NCBI GenBank assembly: GCA_964426875.1
Contig: CAYRSB010000015.1
Location: 1-51,789, forward strand
DNA from: Caldatribacterium sp964426875
GTDB taxonomy: Bacteria > Atribacterota > Atribacteria > Atribacterales > Caldatribacteriaceae
Direction: 5' to 3'
Length of the DNA: 51,789 nucleotides
The notes under the pieces were generated by a model, which saw only the letters and a list, made by a program, of their open reading frames with translations, did not search any database and had not been told where the DNA came from. The position numbers and the translations under genes were made by a program. How positions within the stretch are numbered: position 1 is the first letter of the stretch; each line of letters opens with the position of its first letter. Shown here in pieces: positions 17,336 to 25,391 of this stretch.

Positions 17336-20011
17336 CTACTTTTTCCCGCAACAGTATTTGTACTTGAGACCACTTCCACAGGGACAGGGGTCGTTTCGGC
17401 CAATTTTTCCCTCCCTTTGGACCTTCTTAGGGGAGGTCTCTTTCACCCTTTCTCTCCCCTTTGGCAAGGAAGGGGAAGGCTTTTGCACCACCCGTACATG
17501 GAAAAGGTATCGAAGAGCGTCCTCGCGGATTGAAGCCACCATGTCCTGGAACATATCGAAGGCTTCCAACTGATACTCCACGAAGGGGTCCTTCTGACCC
17601 ACGGCCCGAAGACCGATTCCCTCCCGGAGGTGGTCCATGTTATGGAGGTGGTCCTTCCAGTGGTGATCGACAACTCTAAGAAGGACATAGCGTTCGATAT
17701 CCCGAAAGATCTCCTCCCCAACTTCCTGTACCTTTCTCTCATAAAACCTTCTCAGCTCGTTATAAAGTGTGTCCTTGAGACCTGAAGAAGTCAAACGCAG
17801 GAGCTCTTCTCCTTTGGGCTTGAACTCCGCACCAAACAAAAACTGCAGACGCTGATTCAGTCCCTCAAGGTCCCATTCCTCTGGATACACACGCTCGTTG
17901 GCATGGGTCTCCACAAGCTCTTCAAGGACTTTCTCAAGCATATCGTAGACAAAGGGGCGGAGATTCTCCTCAAAAAGGACCCGCCGACGTTGGGCATAGA
18001 TAACTTCCCTCTGCTTGTTCATAACGTCATCATACTGCAGAAGGGTCTTGCGAATGTTGAAGTGATAACCTTCTACTCGCTTCTGAGCCGCCTCGATAAG
18101 ACGAGTCACCAGAGGATGTTCGATGGGTTCACCCTCTCCCATCCCCAAGCGTCCCATGATACCCGAGAGACGCTCTGAACCGAAAAGGCGTAGAAGATCG
18201 TCCTCCAAAGAGAGGAAAAACTGTGAGGAACCAGGGTCGCCCTGGCGCCCGGCTCTTCCCCGAAGCTGGTTGTCGATGCGACGGCTCTCATGGCGTTCTG
18301 TGCCGATGACGTGAAGACCCCCCAGGGTTTTGACCTCCTCAGCATCCCGGTCGGTTTCTTCCTTAAAGCGGACATAGAGATCCCGATAGACTTCCTTAGC
18401 CCTTTGAACTTCCGGGTCATCAGAGGGCATGCCCAGGCTCAAGCGTACAATGACATGCTCGGGGAATCCCATCTCCCGCAGCCGGCGCTTGGCCAAAAAG
18501 TCGGGGTTCCCTCCCAAAAGGATATCTGTTCCCCGACCGGCCATGTTCGTCGAAATCGTCACCGCTTTTTGGCGCCCTGCTTGAGCAATGATTTCCGCCT
18601 CTCTTTCATGGTGTTTGGCGTTGAGGACCTGATGGGGAATACCCCTTTTTCTCAGCATCTCACTCAAGCGCTCCGATTTTTCGATGGAGGTGGTTCCCAC
18701 AAGGATAGGCCGCCCCATGGTGTGGAGCTCTTCTATCTCCTTCACCACCGCTTCAAACTTCTCTCTCTCCGTTCGATAGATGACGTCAGGAAGCGTGGTA
18801 CGCCGAAGGGGCCTATTGGTGGGTATCACCACAACGGGCATACCATAGGTATAGATGAATTCCTCTTCTTCTGTCTTCGCCGTGCCAGTCATACCGCAAA
18901 CTTTCTCGTACATGCGGAAGTAGTTCTGATAGGTGATGGAGGCCAGAGTCTGGTTTTCGCTTGCGACTTGAAGTCCTTCCTTGGCCTCGATAGCCTGATG
19001 GAGGCCATCACTGTAGCGCCTCCCATACATGAGCCTTCCGGTGAACTCGTCGACGATGATCACCTGACCCTCTTTGACGACGTAGTCCACGTCCTTCCGG
19101 TAGAGATGGTGAGCCCGCAAGGCCTGCCGGATAAGGTGTTCGAGTGTCCCTTTCCCTGTTTCTTCATAGAGGTTGTCCACGTGGAGCAACTTCTCTACTT
19201 TGGCAATCCCCCTTTCCGTCAACCAGACGGAACGGGTTTTCTCTTCAAAGTCGAAATCTTCCCGAGGAGCGAGCTTCCGCACTACCCGATCCACTTTGTA
19301 GTATATCTCGGTATTTTCTTCCGATGGTCCGGAAATGATGAGAGGAGTTCGAGCCTCATCGATGAGAATAGAATCCACCTCATCGACAATAGCATAGTGG
19401 AGCTCTCTCTGCACAACGTCTTCTCTGCGAAGAGCCATATTGTCTCGGAGGTAATCAAAGCCAAACTCCACATTGGTTCCGTAAGTGATGTCACACCGAT
19501 AGGCTTTTTTGCGTTCCTCAGGGGTGGACTCATGTTGGATGAGACCTACCGAGAGTCCCAGAAACTCAAAGACCGGACCCATCCAGTAGCGGTCGCGCTT
19601 GGCCAGGTAGTCGTTCACCGTGACGATGTGGACGCCCTTCCCGGTGAGGGCATTGAGGTATGCCGGCATGGTGGCCACCAGAGTTTTCCCCTCACCTGTT
19701 TGCATTTCGGCAATCTTCCCTTGGTGGAGCACCACTGCTCCCATGAGTTGTACGTCGAAAGGACGCATACCCACAACCCTTCGAGCCACTTCCCGTACCA
19801 CGGCAAAGGCCTCGATGAGAAGGTCGTCAAGGGTTTCACCCCGAGTCAAGCGCTCCCTGAACTCGTCGGTCTTCCGAGCAAGTTCCCCATCCGAGAGGGC
19901 ACTCGTTGTCTTCTCTAAAGCATTGATAGGCTCAACGAACTTTTTCTGGAGCTCCCGGATAATGCGTTCCTGGGCTTTCTTCGCCCACATTTCCTTCAAA
20001 AGAGCAAGCAT
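17336..20011 (-). CDS. secA: preprotein translocase ATPase SecA
   Basis: ATPase motor that drives proteins through SecYEG. The start at 20011 (MLALLKEMWAKKAQERI) is fixed by AGGAGGG seven bases upstream; a longer upstream frame lacks support. Length is 891 residues. Walker A lies in MQTGEGKTLVA, the DEAD-type box in VDEVDSILIDEARTP, helicase motifs in TNMAGRGTDI and RGRAGRQGDPG, and the C-terminal zinc-binding SEC-C tail is CPCGSG...YCC. The prfB start codon follows by 18 bases, the familiar secA-prfB pairing. An extended -10 promoter lies about 40 bases upstream of its start. Confidence 0.97.
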   Translation of the reverse strand: MLALLKEMWAKKAQERIIRELQKKFVEPINALEKTTSALSDGELARKTDEFRERLTRGETLDDLLIEAFAVVREVARRVVGMRPFDVQLMGAVVLHQGKIAEMQTGEGKTLVATMPAYLNALTGKGVHIVTVNDYLAKRDRYWMGPVFEFLGLSVGLIQHESTPEERKKAYRCDITYGTNVEFGFDYLRDNMALRREDVVQRELHYAIVDEVDSILIDEARTPLIISGPSEENTEIYYKVDRVVRKLAPREDFDFEEKTRSVWLTERGIAKVEKLLHVDNLYEETGKGTLEHLIRQALRAHHLYRKDVDYVVKEGQVIIVDEFTGRLMYGRRYSDGLHQAIEAKEGLQVASENQTLASITYQNYFRMYEKVCGMTGTAKTEEEEFIYTYGMPVVVIPTNRPLRRTTLPDVIYRTEREKFEAVVKEIEELHTMGRPILVGTTSIEKSERLSEMLRKRGIPHQVLNAKHHEREAEIIAQAGRQKAVTISTNMAGRGTDILLGGNPDFLAKRRLREMGFPEHVIVRLSLGMPSDDPEVQRAKEVYRDLYVRFKEETDRDAEEVKTLGGLHVIGTERHESRRIDNQLRGRAGRQGDPGSSQFFLSLEDDLLRLFGSERLSGIMGRLGMGEGEPIEHPLVTRLIEAAQKRVEGYHFNIRKTLLQYDDVMNKQREVIYAQRRRVLFEENLRPFVYDMLEKVLEELVETHANERVYPEEWDLEGLNQRLQFLFGAEFKPKGEELLRLTSSGLKDTLYNELRRFYERKVQEVGEEIFRDIERYVLLRVVDHHWKDHLHNMDHLREGIGLRAVGQKDPFVEYQLEAFDMFQDMVASIREDALRYLFHVRVVQKPSPSLPKGRERVKETSPKKVQREGKIGRNDPCPCGSGLKYKYCCGKK

Positions 20012-20347
20012 GATTACCCTCCTCAAACAAAGTCCCCCAAAGACAAGTACCATTATAACACAGGGAAATACCTGCTCCGAGGGAAAGGGGTTCCACAGAA
20101 AAACCCTGGAAATCCCGGTGATTCGACCGAGGGACATAACACCCCAAGAGGGGATAGAAAGTTTTCCTCGTCACTGTAGGTAACCCTTTTTCGACCTTTC
20201 CGTTGAGGCAATCGATCGGCACACGTCGAGGGCAGTATGTATCAAGGGCGATACACTTGGGAAGATTCGATTGCGAGGTTACCGCAAATGAACAAGAAAG
20301 GGTGCTAAGAAGACCATCTATGTTACTTATCGAAAGAAAAAATCCTG
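20012..20347. other. gene-free spacer upstream of secA
   Basis: About 340 bases between the encapsulin terminator and secA. It holds the secA promoter. Upstream of that it is lower in G+C than the flanking genes and contains short inverted repeats such as GTATC...GATAC near 20240, but no convincing coding frame. A leader or small RNA is possible but I see no matching promoter/terminator pair. Confidence 0.4.
20052..20060 (-). promoter_or_regulatory. extended -10 promoter for secA
   Basis: The minus strand reads TGTTATAAT, a perfect extended -10 element. A transcription start would fall near 20045, giving a leader of about 35 bases that includes the AGGAGG site. No good -35 is seen. Confidence 0.55.
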
Positions 20348-20373
20348 ACAGGTGGGGAATTCTCCCCACCTGT
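20337..20373 (-). terminator. Rho-independent terminator of the encapsulin operon
   Basis: An 11-bp perfect stem (ACAGGTGGGGA, loop ATTC, TCCCCACCTGT at 20348-20373) lies 12 bases after the encapsulin stop. On the minus strand it is followed by CAGGA and then TTTTTT. The short gap before the T-tract slightly weakens the call. Confidence 0.7.
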
Positions 20374-20384
20374 TCTCTCCTTCT

Positions 20385-21173
20385 TTACTTCAGTACGCAC
20401 ACCGAACGAGGTTCCCGCAAAAGCAAGGCAAGACTCTCAGAAATCGAGAAACGATAGCCTTCCTCTTCCGGCCCGACGAATCCTACTTGCAGGTCCTGGC
20501 CGAGGATAATCTCCGCATACATGGGGTTCACCGCAAGAAGCACTCCTCCCTCCCGAAGAACCGGAGACTTCACCACCCGATCTCCCACAATGGAGCAGAT
20601 ATGAGAGAGCTCTGTATGGCCAGTACCGGGATAGTTACGGAAAAGGAGATTGTATCGCTCCACCGATAAAGCCAGGGCAAAGGGCCCGTGGAACCCCTCC
20701 CGATCGAGAATCGAGATGGCCCTTATGATGTCTTCAGCTGCTTTCCCCGGCTTGTCCCACTCGGAGAGCGACGAGGAGCCTGCCGAAGGATGAGTGCAGA
20801 GACCGCTCTGCCCTCCAAGACCTTCGAAAATGAGCTTCTCCTCGAGTTTTGCCACTTCTCTTGTGGCCTTCACGAGAGGCGCAAGATCCAGAGATACACT
20901 ACCTCGCTCGAACTGGGCAACGTCCAGCTTCTTGAGATGAAACGAGCGTTCCAGGGCAACGAGGGATTTCCCCTCAAGGGTCGATATGCCCTCTTCGAGA
21001 GACCGCACTGAGAGGGGTACAAAGGCAAAGCCAAGACCAAAAGGACCCCGAAGGGGCAAAAACTTTCGACCCGAGAGCTCTTCTTTGGCCATGCTCACAC
21101 AGGCCTCGTCGAGAACCTTCCACAATTCGCTTCCAAAGGGAGCCTCTTCTCGCGAGAGATACGGCGTACCCAT
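20385..21173 (-). CDS. encapsulin nanocompartment shell protein (family 1)
   Basis: HK97-fold protein that self-assembles into a hollow shell. The 262 residues follow the family 1 (linocin-M18/T. maritima) pattern: SGRKFLPLRGPFGLGFAF near residue 34, SLVALERSFHLKKLDVAQFE, a KLEEKLIFEG helix, GFHGPFALALSVERYN, and the C-terminal AEIILGQDLQVGF and ISESLALLLREP. ATG at 21173 is preferred because AGGAGG sits seven bases upstream; the GTG at 21179 would be too close. The cargo gene ends three bases earlier, so shell and cargo are co-translated. An insertion of about 15 residues after GLGGQSGLC (LCTHPSAGSSSLSEW) differs from T. maritima. Confidence 0.93.
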   Translation of the reverse strand: MGTPYLSREEAPFGSELWKVLDEACVSMAKEELSGRKFLPLRGPFGLGFAFVPLSVRSLEEGISTLEGKSLVALERSFHLKKLDVAQFERGSVSLDLAPLVKATREVAKLEEKLIFEGLGGQSGLCTHPSAGSSSLSEWDKPGKAAEDIIRAISILDREGFHGPFALALSVERYNLLFRNYPGTGHTELSHICSIVGDRVVKSPVLREGGVLLAVNPMYAEIILGQDLQVGFVGPEEEGYRFSISESLALLLREPRSVCVLK

Positions 21174-21175
21174 CC

Positions 21176-21517
21176 TCACCCCTCCTCTCTGAGTGATCCC
21201 AGGGTGGGGTTATCCTGCCCAGCAGTCCTGGCCATGTCATCGACTTCTTTGGCTCCCTGGGCCATGAACTTTCCCTCATCCCCCGTGAGAATTTCAAGAA
21301 GGCGTAAGAACTCTCCGGCGTGCACTCGTTCCTCATTGGCGATATCGATGAGGACCTTCTTCGCCAGAGGGTGATCGGTGGCGTCGGCATGGGCAAGGTA
21401 GAGATGCACCGCTTCTTCTTCAGCAGCGAGGTTCAAACGAATGGCACGGATAAGCTCCTCCTTAGTCATCTTCCGTCCGGGGACTATCCCGCTGAAGGGA
21501 TTGACAAATTCGGGCAC
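21176..21517 (-). CDS. encapsulated ferritin-like protein (encapsulin cargo)
   Basis: Small ferritin/rubrerythrin-like helical protein of 113 residues that should oxidise and store iron inside the shell. Di-iron ligand candidates are Glu33/Glu34 (LAAEEEAVHLY) and Glu63 with His66 (NEERVHAGEF). The N-terminus MPEFVNPFSGIVPGRKMT is very like the cargo proteins of Thermotoga-type encapsulin loci. The C-terminus NPTLGSLREEG carries a GSL-type cargo-loading peptide that would bind the shell interior. GTG start at 21517 with AGGAGGTG upstream. The shell gene follows directly. Confidence 0.92.
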   Translation of the reverse strand: MPEFVNPFSGIVPGRKMTKEELIRAIRLNLAAEEEAVHLYLAHADATDHPLAKKVLIDIANEERVHAGEFLRLLEILTGDEGKFMAQGAKEVDDMARTAGQDNPTLGSLREEG

Positions 21518-21840
21518 CGTGACACCTCCTCAAGGGCTTTTTTCTATTGTATCTTCTCCACCCCCTCTTGAGAAGCCCTGTTTTTCAAAAGCATACACCT
21601 GCCTCCTGGGGAAGGATTTCTTTCTTCCCAGAGAGGAGAAGGCCAGATGTGTGTTCCCGATGTTTCCCATATAGCTACCACCCCAGAGAAGACAGCAGGG
21701 CGTTTCTCACCAACGATGCCCACTTACCCTTTCAGATTGAAAACTTGCAAGTGGTCCTGCTTCGTGACCTCCTCCAGGCCTCACCATGGGTTGAACTGTT
21801 TTTTGCTCTTCCCTGGTGATGAACCTCCTCTCCCCATTTT
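21518..21840. other. intergenic region between Rrf2 regulator and encapsulin cargo
   Basis: About 320 bases without a convincing gene. It contains the encapsulin promoter next to the cargo gene and, near 21779-21818, an imperfect inverted repeat (TCACCATGGG ... CCCTGGTGA) downstream of the regulator that may end its transcript. The middle part (21600-21780) shows no clear signal. Confidence 0.45.
21546..21574 (-). promoter_or_regulatory. promoter of the encapsulin operon
   Basis: Minus-strand TTCTCA (21574-21569), 17-base spacer and TACAAT (21551-21546). A start near 21539 gives a leader of about 22 bases containing the ribosome site. Confidence 0.5.
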
Positions 21841-22245
21841 TCATTCTCGACATACGTCAGAAAGTCGGTGAGACGATAAGTATACCCGCAACCGAAGGGT
21901 AAAGTCACGAAGAAGCTCGCCAAAGACGCAAGACGAAAAAGGACATTGCCCTTTTGCTAAAAGACACCCTCTGGTCGCAAAGGGTCCTTCAATGGCCTCG
22001 TATACCTCAAGGAGGGTGATTTCCCCCGGTGGACGGGCGAGTACAAAGCCTCCCTTGGGTCCCCTTTCCGATACAACGAGTCCTGCTTTTCCAAGGCGCT
22101 GGAAAACTTTGGCCAGATGATGCACCGAGGCTTCAGTTTTCTCCGCAATTTCCTTGGTAGTAAGGGGGGAGGTACTCTGGCTCAAAAGGACCATGCTGTG
22201 GAGGGCCAGAGACACCGCTTCACTGAACTGAGGAAAAAGAGCCAC
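21841..22245 (-). CDS. Rrf2-family regulator, probably Fe-S or redox sensing
   Basis: Winged-helix DNA-binding protein of 134 residues. The HTH spans LTTKEIAEKTEASVHHLAKVF and the wing SERGPKGGFVLARPP, both typical of Rrf2/IscR. Three cysteines at about residues 94, 101 and 106 (GCLLAKGQCPFSSC) match the cluster-binding arrangement of IscR/NsrR-type members. It lies upstream of the encapsulin iron-storage operon on the same strand, so iron or oxidative control of that operon is likely. GTG start with TAGGAG nine bases upstream. An inverted repeat in its own leader suggests autoregulation. Confidence 0.88.
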   Translation of the reverse strand: MALFPQFSEAVSLALHSMVLLSQSTSPLTTKEIAEKTEASVHHLAKVFQRLGKAGLVVSERGPKGGFVLARPPGEITLLEVYEAIEGPFATRGCLLAKGQCPFSSCVFGELLRDFTLRLRVYLSSHRLSDVCRE

Positions 22246-22258
22246 CGTTTTTTGCTCC

Positions 22259-22281
22259 TATAGTGGTAAAGTAATACTATA
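22259..22281. promoter_or_regulatory. candidate Rrf2 operator in the regulator leader
   Basis: Inverted repeat TATAGT, 11 bases, ACTATA. It lies just downstream of the expected transcription start (about 22285) and upstream of the ribosome site, a normal position for an autorepressor. Confidence 0.5.
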
Positions 22282-22291
22282 ATGCTTTTTC

Positions 22292-22300
22292 ATTATACCA
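22292..22300 (-). promoter_or_regulatory. extended -10 promoter of the Rrf2 gene
   Basis: Minus strand reads TGGTATAAT. With the neighbouring CATTATA/TATAATG inverted repeat (22278-22297) it also makes a -10-like box on the plus strand, but no plus-strand gene follows. Confidence 0.55.
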
Positions 22301-22302
22301 CA

Positions 22303-23490
22303 TCAAAGAACCCGGAGGATAAAGCACTTCAGATAGCGAGATTCAGGGTACCCCAGAAGAACCGGGTGGTCTTGGGCCTGCCCTCTGCGTTCAAGAACTT
22401 GCAAGCGTCTTCCTGCATCTGAGGCGGCTTCTTCAATCGTGGCAAGAAATTTTTCCTCAGAAAGATGATGAGAGCAGGACGAAGTTATAAGAATTCCTGA
22501 GGGGTTCAGGAGTTTCATGGCAAAGAGATTAATGTCCTTGTATCCCCGCAGTGCTCCTGCCAAGGTTTCCCGTTCCTTAACGAAAGCCGGAGGGTCCAGG
22601 ATGACGAGGTCAAAGCGCTCCTTTTGCTTTGCAAACTCCCGCAAGGTTTCAAAGACGTCAGCCGCCAAAAAGGTAATTGCCCCTCCCACACCGTTCAGGC
22701 GGGCATTATCCCGGGCCAGAGCGAGGGCCCTTTCTGAAATGTCGACCGCCACAACCTCCCGGGCCCCAAAAACCAGCGCATGGATACCGAATCCCCCACT
22801 GTACGAAAAACAATCAAGGACTCTCGCTTCCTGCACATACCGGCGAAGGGCGAGGCGGTTCTCCCGCTGGTCGAGGAAATGTCCAGTTTTCTGTCCTTCC
22901 GCCACATCCACCACAAAAGACAACCCATTCTCCCGGATGATAATGCGAGGGTCGAAAGAACCCCACAGATACCCCGAGCGTAACTCAAGGCCTTCTTTTT
23001 TGCGTACCTCCACGTCACTCCGCTCGTAAACCCCAAGAGGACGAAGGATTGAGACAAGGGCTTCAAGAACTTCCCTTTTTCTCTTTTCCATACCCAGGGT
23101 GAGAACCTGTACCACAAGATAAGGACCAAACTTGTCCACAATGAGTCCCGGAAGGAAATCGGCTTCCCCAAAAACAACCCGAAAAGCATTGGTCTCTTCC
23201 TCCTTGAAAAGACGCAGACGGAAAAGGAGAGCCTCCTCCACACGGCGGGCAAAAAAGAGAGCATCGATGCGCTCTTTTGGGTCTTGGCTCAACATCCGTA
23301 CTGCAATCGCCGAATGGGGGTTATAGTACCCAAGACCGAGGAATTTACCTCGATGGGTCTCCACCGCCACAACATCCCCGGGCTCAGCCGGTCCCCGCAC
23401 TGCGTCGACTTCAGTGCGGTAAACCCAGGGGTGACCGGAAAGCAGACGCTTTTCCTTCCCCTTTTTCAGGCGGAGACGAGGATAATCCAC
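22303..23490 (-). CDS. rlmI: 23S rRNA cytosine-C5 methyltransferase, RlmI-like
   Basis: SAM-dependent methyltransferase of the RlmI/YccW family. An N-terminal PUA domain (RLKKGKEKRLLSGHPWVYR) is followed by the EEHEHH-type domain (GEADFLPGLIVDKFGPYLVVQ) and a Rossmann methyltransferase: VLDCFSYSGGFGIHAL for SAM binding, VILDPPAFVK and TSSCSHHLS with the catalytic cysteine. The GTG at 23490 has AAGGAGAAGAAGGA upstream; a longer frame to 23532 is less likely. Length 395 residues fits the family. Confidence 0.9.
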   Translation of the reverse strand: MDYPRLRLKKGKEKRLLSGHPWVYRTEVDAVRGPAEPGDVVAVETHRGKFLGLGYYNPHSAIAVRMLSQDPKERIDALFFARRVEEALLFRLRLFKEEETNAFRVVFGEADFLPGLIVDKFGPYLVVQVLTLGMEKRKREVLEALVSILRPLGVYERSDVEVRKKEGLELRSGYLWGSFDPRIIIRENGLSFVVDVAEGQKTGHFLDQRENRLALRRYVQEARVLDCFSYSGGFGIHALVFGAREVVAVDISERALALARDNARLNGVGGAITFLAADVFETLREFAKQKERFDLVILDPPAFVKERETLAGALRGYKDINLFAMKLLNPSGILITSSCSHHLSEEKFLATIEEAASDAGRRLQVLERRGQAQDHPVLLGYPESRYLKCFILRVL

Positions 23491-23566
23491 TCCTTCTTCT
23501 CCTTGGGGGTAATTTTGGAGAGAGTTTACCACACCCCATTCCCTCTGTCATCTTTCCCCTCCCTTG

Positions 23567-23575
23567 TGCTACAAT
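23567..23575 (+). promoter_or_regulatory. extended -10 promoter of the SYLF gene
   Basis: TGCTACAAT: TG, one base, TACAAT. It lies 23 bases before the ATG at 23599, with an AGAGGAG ribosome site in between. Confidence 0.5.
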
Positions 23576-23598
23576 GACCCCAAAGGGAGAGGAGAAAT

Positions 23599-24288
23599 AT
23601 GCAGCTCCGATGGTTCGTAGCTTTTATGATACTTTTCCTTCTTGCTCTGCCCCTGAGGGCCTTAGGAGACGAGGAAGGCCTCCTCAATCGGTCCATTAAG
23701 GCCCTGTACGAGCTTGCACAGTCCCTTGACCAAAGCTTTTTGCGTTCTCTCTTCGAGAAAGCTAAGGGCATAGCCATTTTCCCAGAAGTCCAAAGGTTAG
23801 GGTTTCTCGTGGGCAAGACAAGCGGTGGGGGAGCGGTCTTCGCCCGCAGAGAAGGTGAGAGAACCTTTTTCGGTCCGGCCTTTTACACCATAGAAAGCCT
23901 AAGCCTCGGAGTCCAGGTTGGCGTTCAGTCCCAAGACATTATTTTCTTCATCATGCGCCGAGAGGGCCTTGAGGCCCTTTTTGAGGGAAGAGCAGTTCTG
24001 GGAGGAAGTCTCTCGATAAGTCTTGGTCCCAAAGGAAGAGGAATTGGTGCCGCCTTAGATTTTGACTCCTCTTCGGTTTTCTATGCCTATGCCCTCTCCC
24101 GGGGTGTGTTTCTCGGTGTAGCCCTTGAGGGGACGAAAATGCTTGAGGATAGAAAAGCGAACAGAAACTTCTGGAAGGAAGAGGTTTCTCCCGAAACCAT
24201 ACTCTCCGAGCTTCGACCCCAAGGCTTTGTCGCCCAAAACCTCGCCCGTCTCCTTGAAACCTTCCTTGAAGGAGGTGACAAGACGTGA
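23599..24288 (+). CDS. exported SYLF (Ysc84-type) lipid-binding domain protein
   Basis: A 229-residue protein with a signal peptide (residues 1-23, hydrophobic MILFLLALPLRALG) and a SYLF domain starting KAKGIAIFPEVQRLGFLVG, with GGGAVFAR, SLGVQVGVQSQDIIFFI, SLGPKGRGIGA and YALSRGVFLGVALEG. Bacterial SYLF proteins bind phospholipids at envelope sites. GTGA overlap with the next gene and an AGGAGGTGA site near its end show co-translation with the small membrane protein. Its link with the dehydratase-like genes downstream is unexplained. Confidence 0.88.
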   Translation: MQLRWFVAFMILFLLALPLRALGDEEGLLNRSIKALYELAQSLDQSFLRSLFEKAKGIAIFPEVQRLGFLVGKTSGGGAVFARREGERTFFGPAFYTIESLSLGVQVGVQSQDIIFFIMRREGLEALFEGRAVLGGSLSISLGPKGRGIGAALDFDSSSVFYAYALSRGVFLGVALEGTKMLEDRKANRNFWKEEVSPETILSELRPQGFVAQNLARLLETFLEGGDKT

Positions 24289-24509
24289 TTCGGCTTCTGT
24301 GGTCGATCGGAACAGCTATTCTCCTTGCACTCTTCGTCCTCTTTGCCCTCTACCTTTTGCCCATCTTCATTCCTCTGTTCTTTGCGGGAATCGCCCTTCT
24401 GGTTCTTTTTCTCCTGGGGCTTCTCCTTTTGAAATGGGCAATGTATCTACTCCTGCCACTCTTCGTTCTGGGAATTGTACTCTTTCTGCTCTCGTGGGTG
24501 CTCTTCTGA
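24285..24509 (+). CDS. small two- or three-helix membrane protein
   Basis: A 74-residue, strongly hydrophobic peptide with no recognised family. GTG start at 24285 with a perfect AGGAGGTGA eight bases upstream and a 4-base overlap with the SYLF gene. The next ATG follows its stop without a gap, so translation is coupled in both directions. Hydrophobic stretches cover roughly residues 5-35 and 38-73. It may be a membrane partner of the SYLF protein; this is inference. Confidence 0.7.
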   Translation: MIRLLWSIGTAILLALFVLFALYLLPIFIPLFFAGIALLVLFLLGLLLLKWAMYLLLPLFVLGIVLFLLSWVLF

Positions 24510-25391
24510 ATGGATTCGGTGGGGTACTTCTGCAGCTACGTTCCTGAAGAACTCGTAAGGGCTTGTGGTTTTCAAGCTCTTCTCTTCGAGCCCAAGTTTT
24601 CTCCTTCCCGGGAGGCCCTTTTTCCTGTTCCTTTCTGTACCCTGTGCAAGGCCTTCGCCGATTGGACAAAAGAACACGATCCTCTTCTCCATATTATTCC
24701 CCTCTCCTGCGACGCTTCCCGGAGAACCTTTGAGCTCCTCTCCTTCCTGGGGAAGCCTGTGCTTCCTCTTGATGTTCCGGCCACGATCTCTGAAAGAGCG
24801 GTTCAACGTTTTGCCGAAAACCTTAAAGAACTGGCTCGGAGGCTCTCTGCACTCAGGGAGGAACCTTTCTCTCAGTGTGAGGAGAGACTCAAAGCAATGC
24901 TTCCAGAGAGTGCTAAAAAGAGAAAAGAATATTTGAAAAACCTCAAAGAAAGGGCTCAAGAGAAGGATCGCATCCCCATTCTCCTCGTGGGTTCTCACTT
25001 TGCACCCCTTCTTATACCTCTCCTTGAAGAAAAGGGATTTGCGGTCTTTGCTGACATCCACAAAAATCGCCCCCTCTGGGTGGAAGACTTTTCCCTCTCC
25101 TCCTCCCCTTTCGAGGACCTGGCGAGATTGTATCTTTCTGCTTGCCTCTCCTGTCCAAAGCTCTCGGGAAAGAAGAGAAGGACAACACTCAAGAAGATAT
25201 GCCAGGACCTCAATCTGCAAGGTGTGGTGGTTTTCTTCTCCAAGTTCTGTGACTTTGCACTCTATGAAATCGGGCTTTTGAGGCAAGAATTCGCCCTCCC
25301 TGTGCTTCTTTTGGAACACGATGACACCCCTTCCTTCAGCCAGTGGGAGACCCGAGTTGAAGCTTTTCGAGAGGTGCTTGAGTGTGGATGA
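24510..25391 (+). CDS. 2-hydroxyacyl-CoA dehydratase-like subunit, short form
   Basis: Belongs to the HgdB/FldB/BcrBC fold family, whose members hold a [4Fe-4S] cluster with cysteines. Diagnostic parts are GYFCSYVPEELVRACGF at the N-terminus, FCTLCK (Cys43, Cys46), LSCDASRR (Cys67) and the C-terminal TRVEAFREV. At 293 residues it is shorter than typical subunits (about 380). It starts directly after the small membrane gene and overlaps the second subunit by 8 bases. No activator ATPase gene is nearby, so dehydratase, reductase or another role stays open. Confidence 0.78.
   Translation: MDSVGYFCSYVPEELVRACGFQALLFEPKFSPSREALFPVPFCTLCKAFADWTKEHDPLLHIIPLSCDASRRTFELLSFLGKPVLPLDVPATISERAVQRFAENLKELARRLSALREEPFSQCEERLKAMLPESAKKRKEYLKNLKERAQEKDRIPILLVGSHFAPLLIPLLEEKGFAVFADIHKNRPLWVEDFSLSSSPFEDLARLYLSACLSCPKLSGKKRRTTLKKICQDLNLQGVVVFFSKFCDFALYEIGLLRQEFALPVLLLEHDDTPSFSQWETRVEAFREVLECG

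Noticed and set aside
18290..19918. A 542-codon plus-strand open frame
   Set aside because: It is antisense to secA, whose motifs are complete. The frame is open because of codon bias only.
19932..20369. A 145-codon minus-strand frame upstream of secA as a possible gene
   Set aside because: It overlaps the secA start and the encapsulin terminator, has no ribosome site and resembles no family.
20012..20384. tmRNA, RNase P or other housekeeping RNA in the secA spacer
   Set aside because: None of the conserved sequence blocks is visible on either strand.
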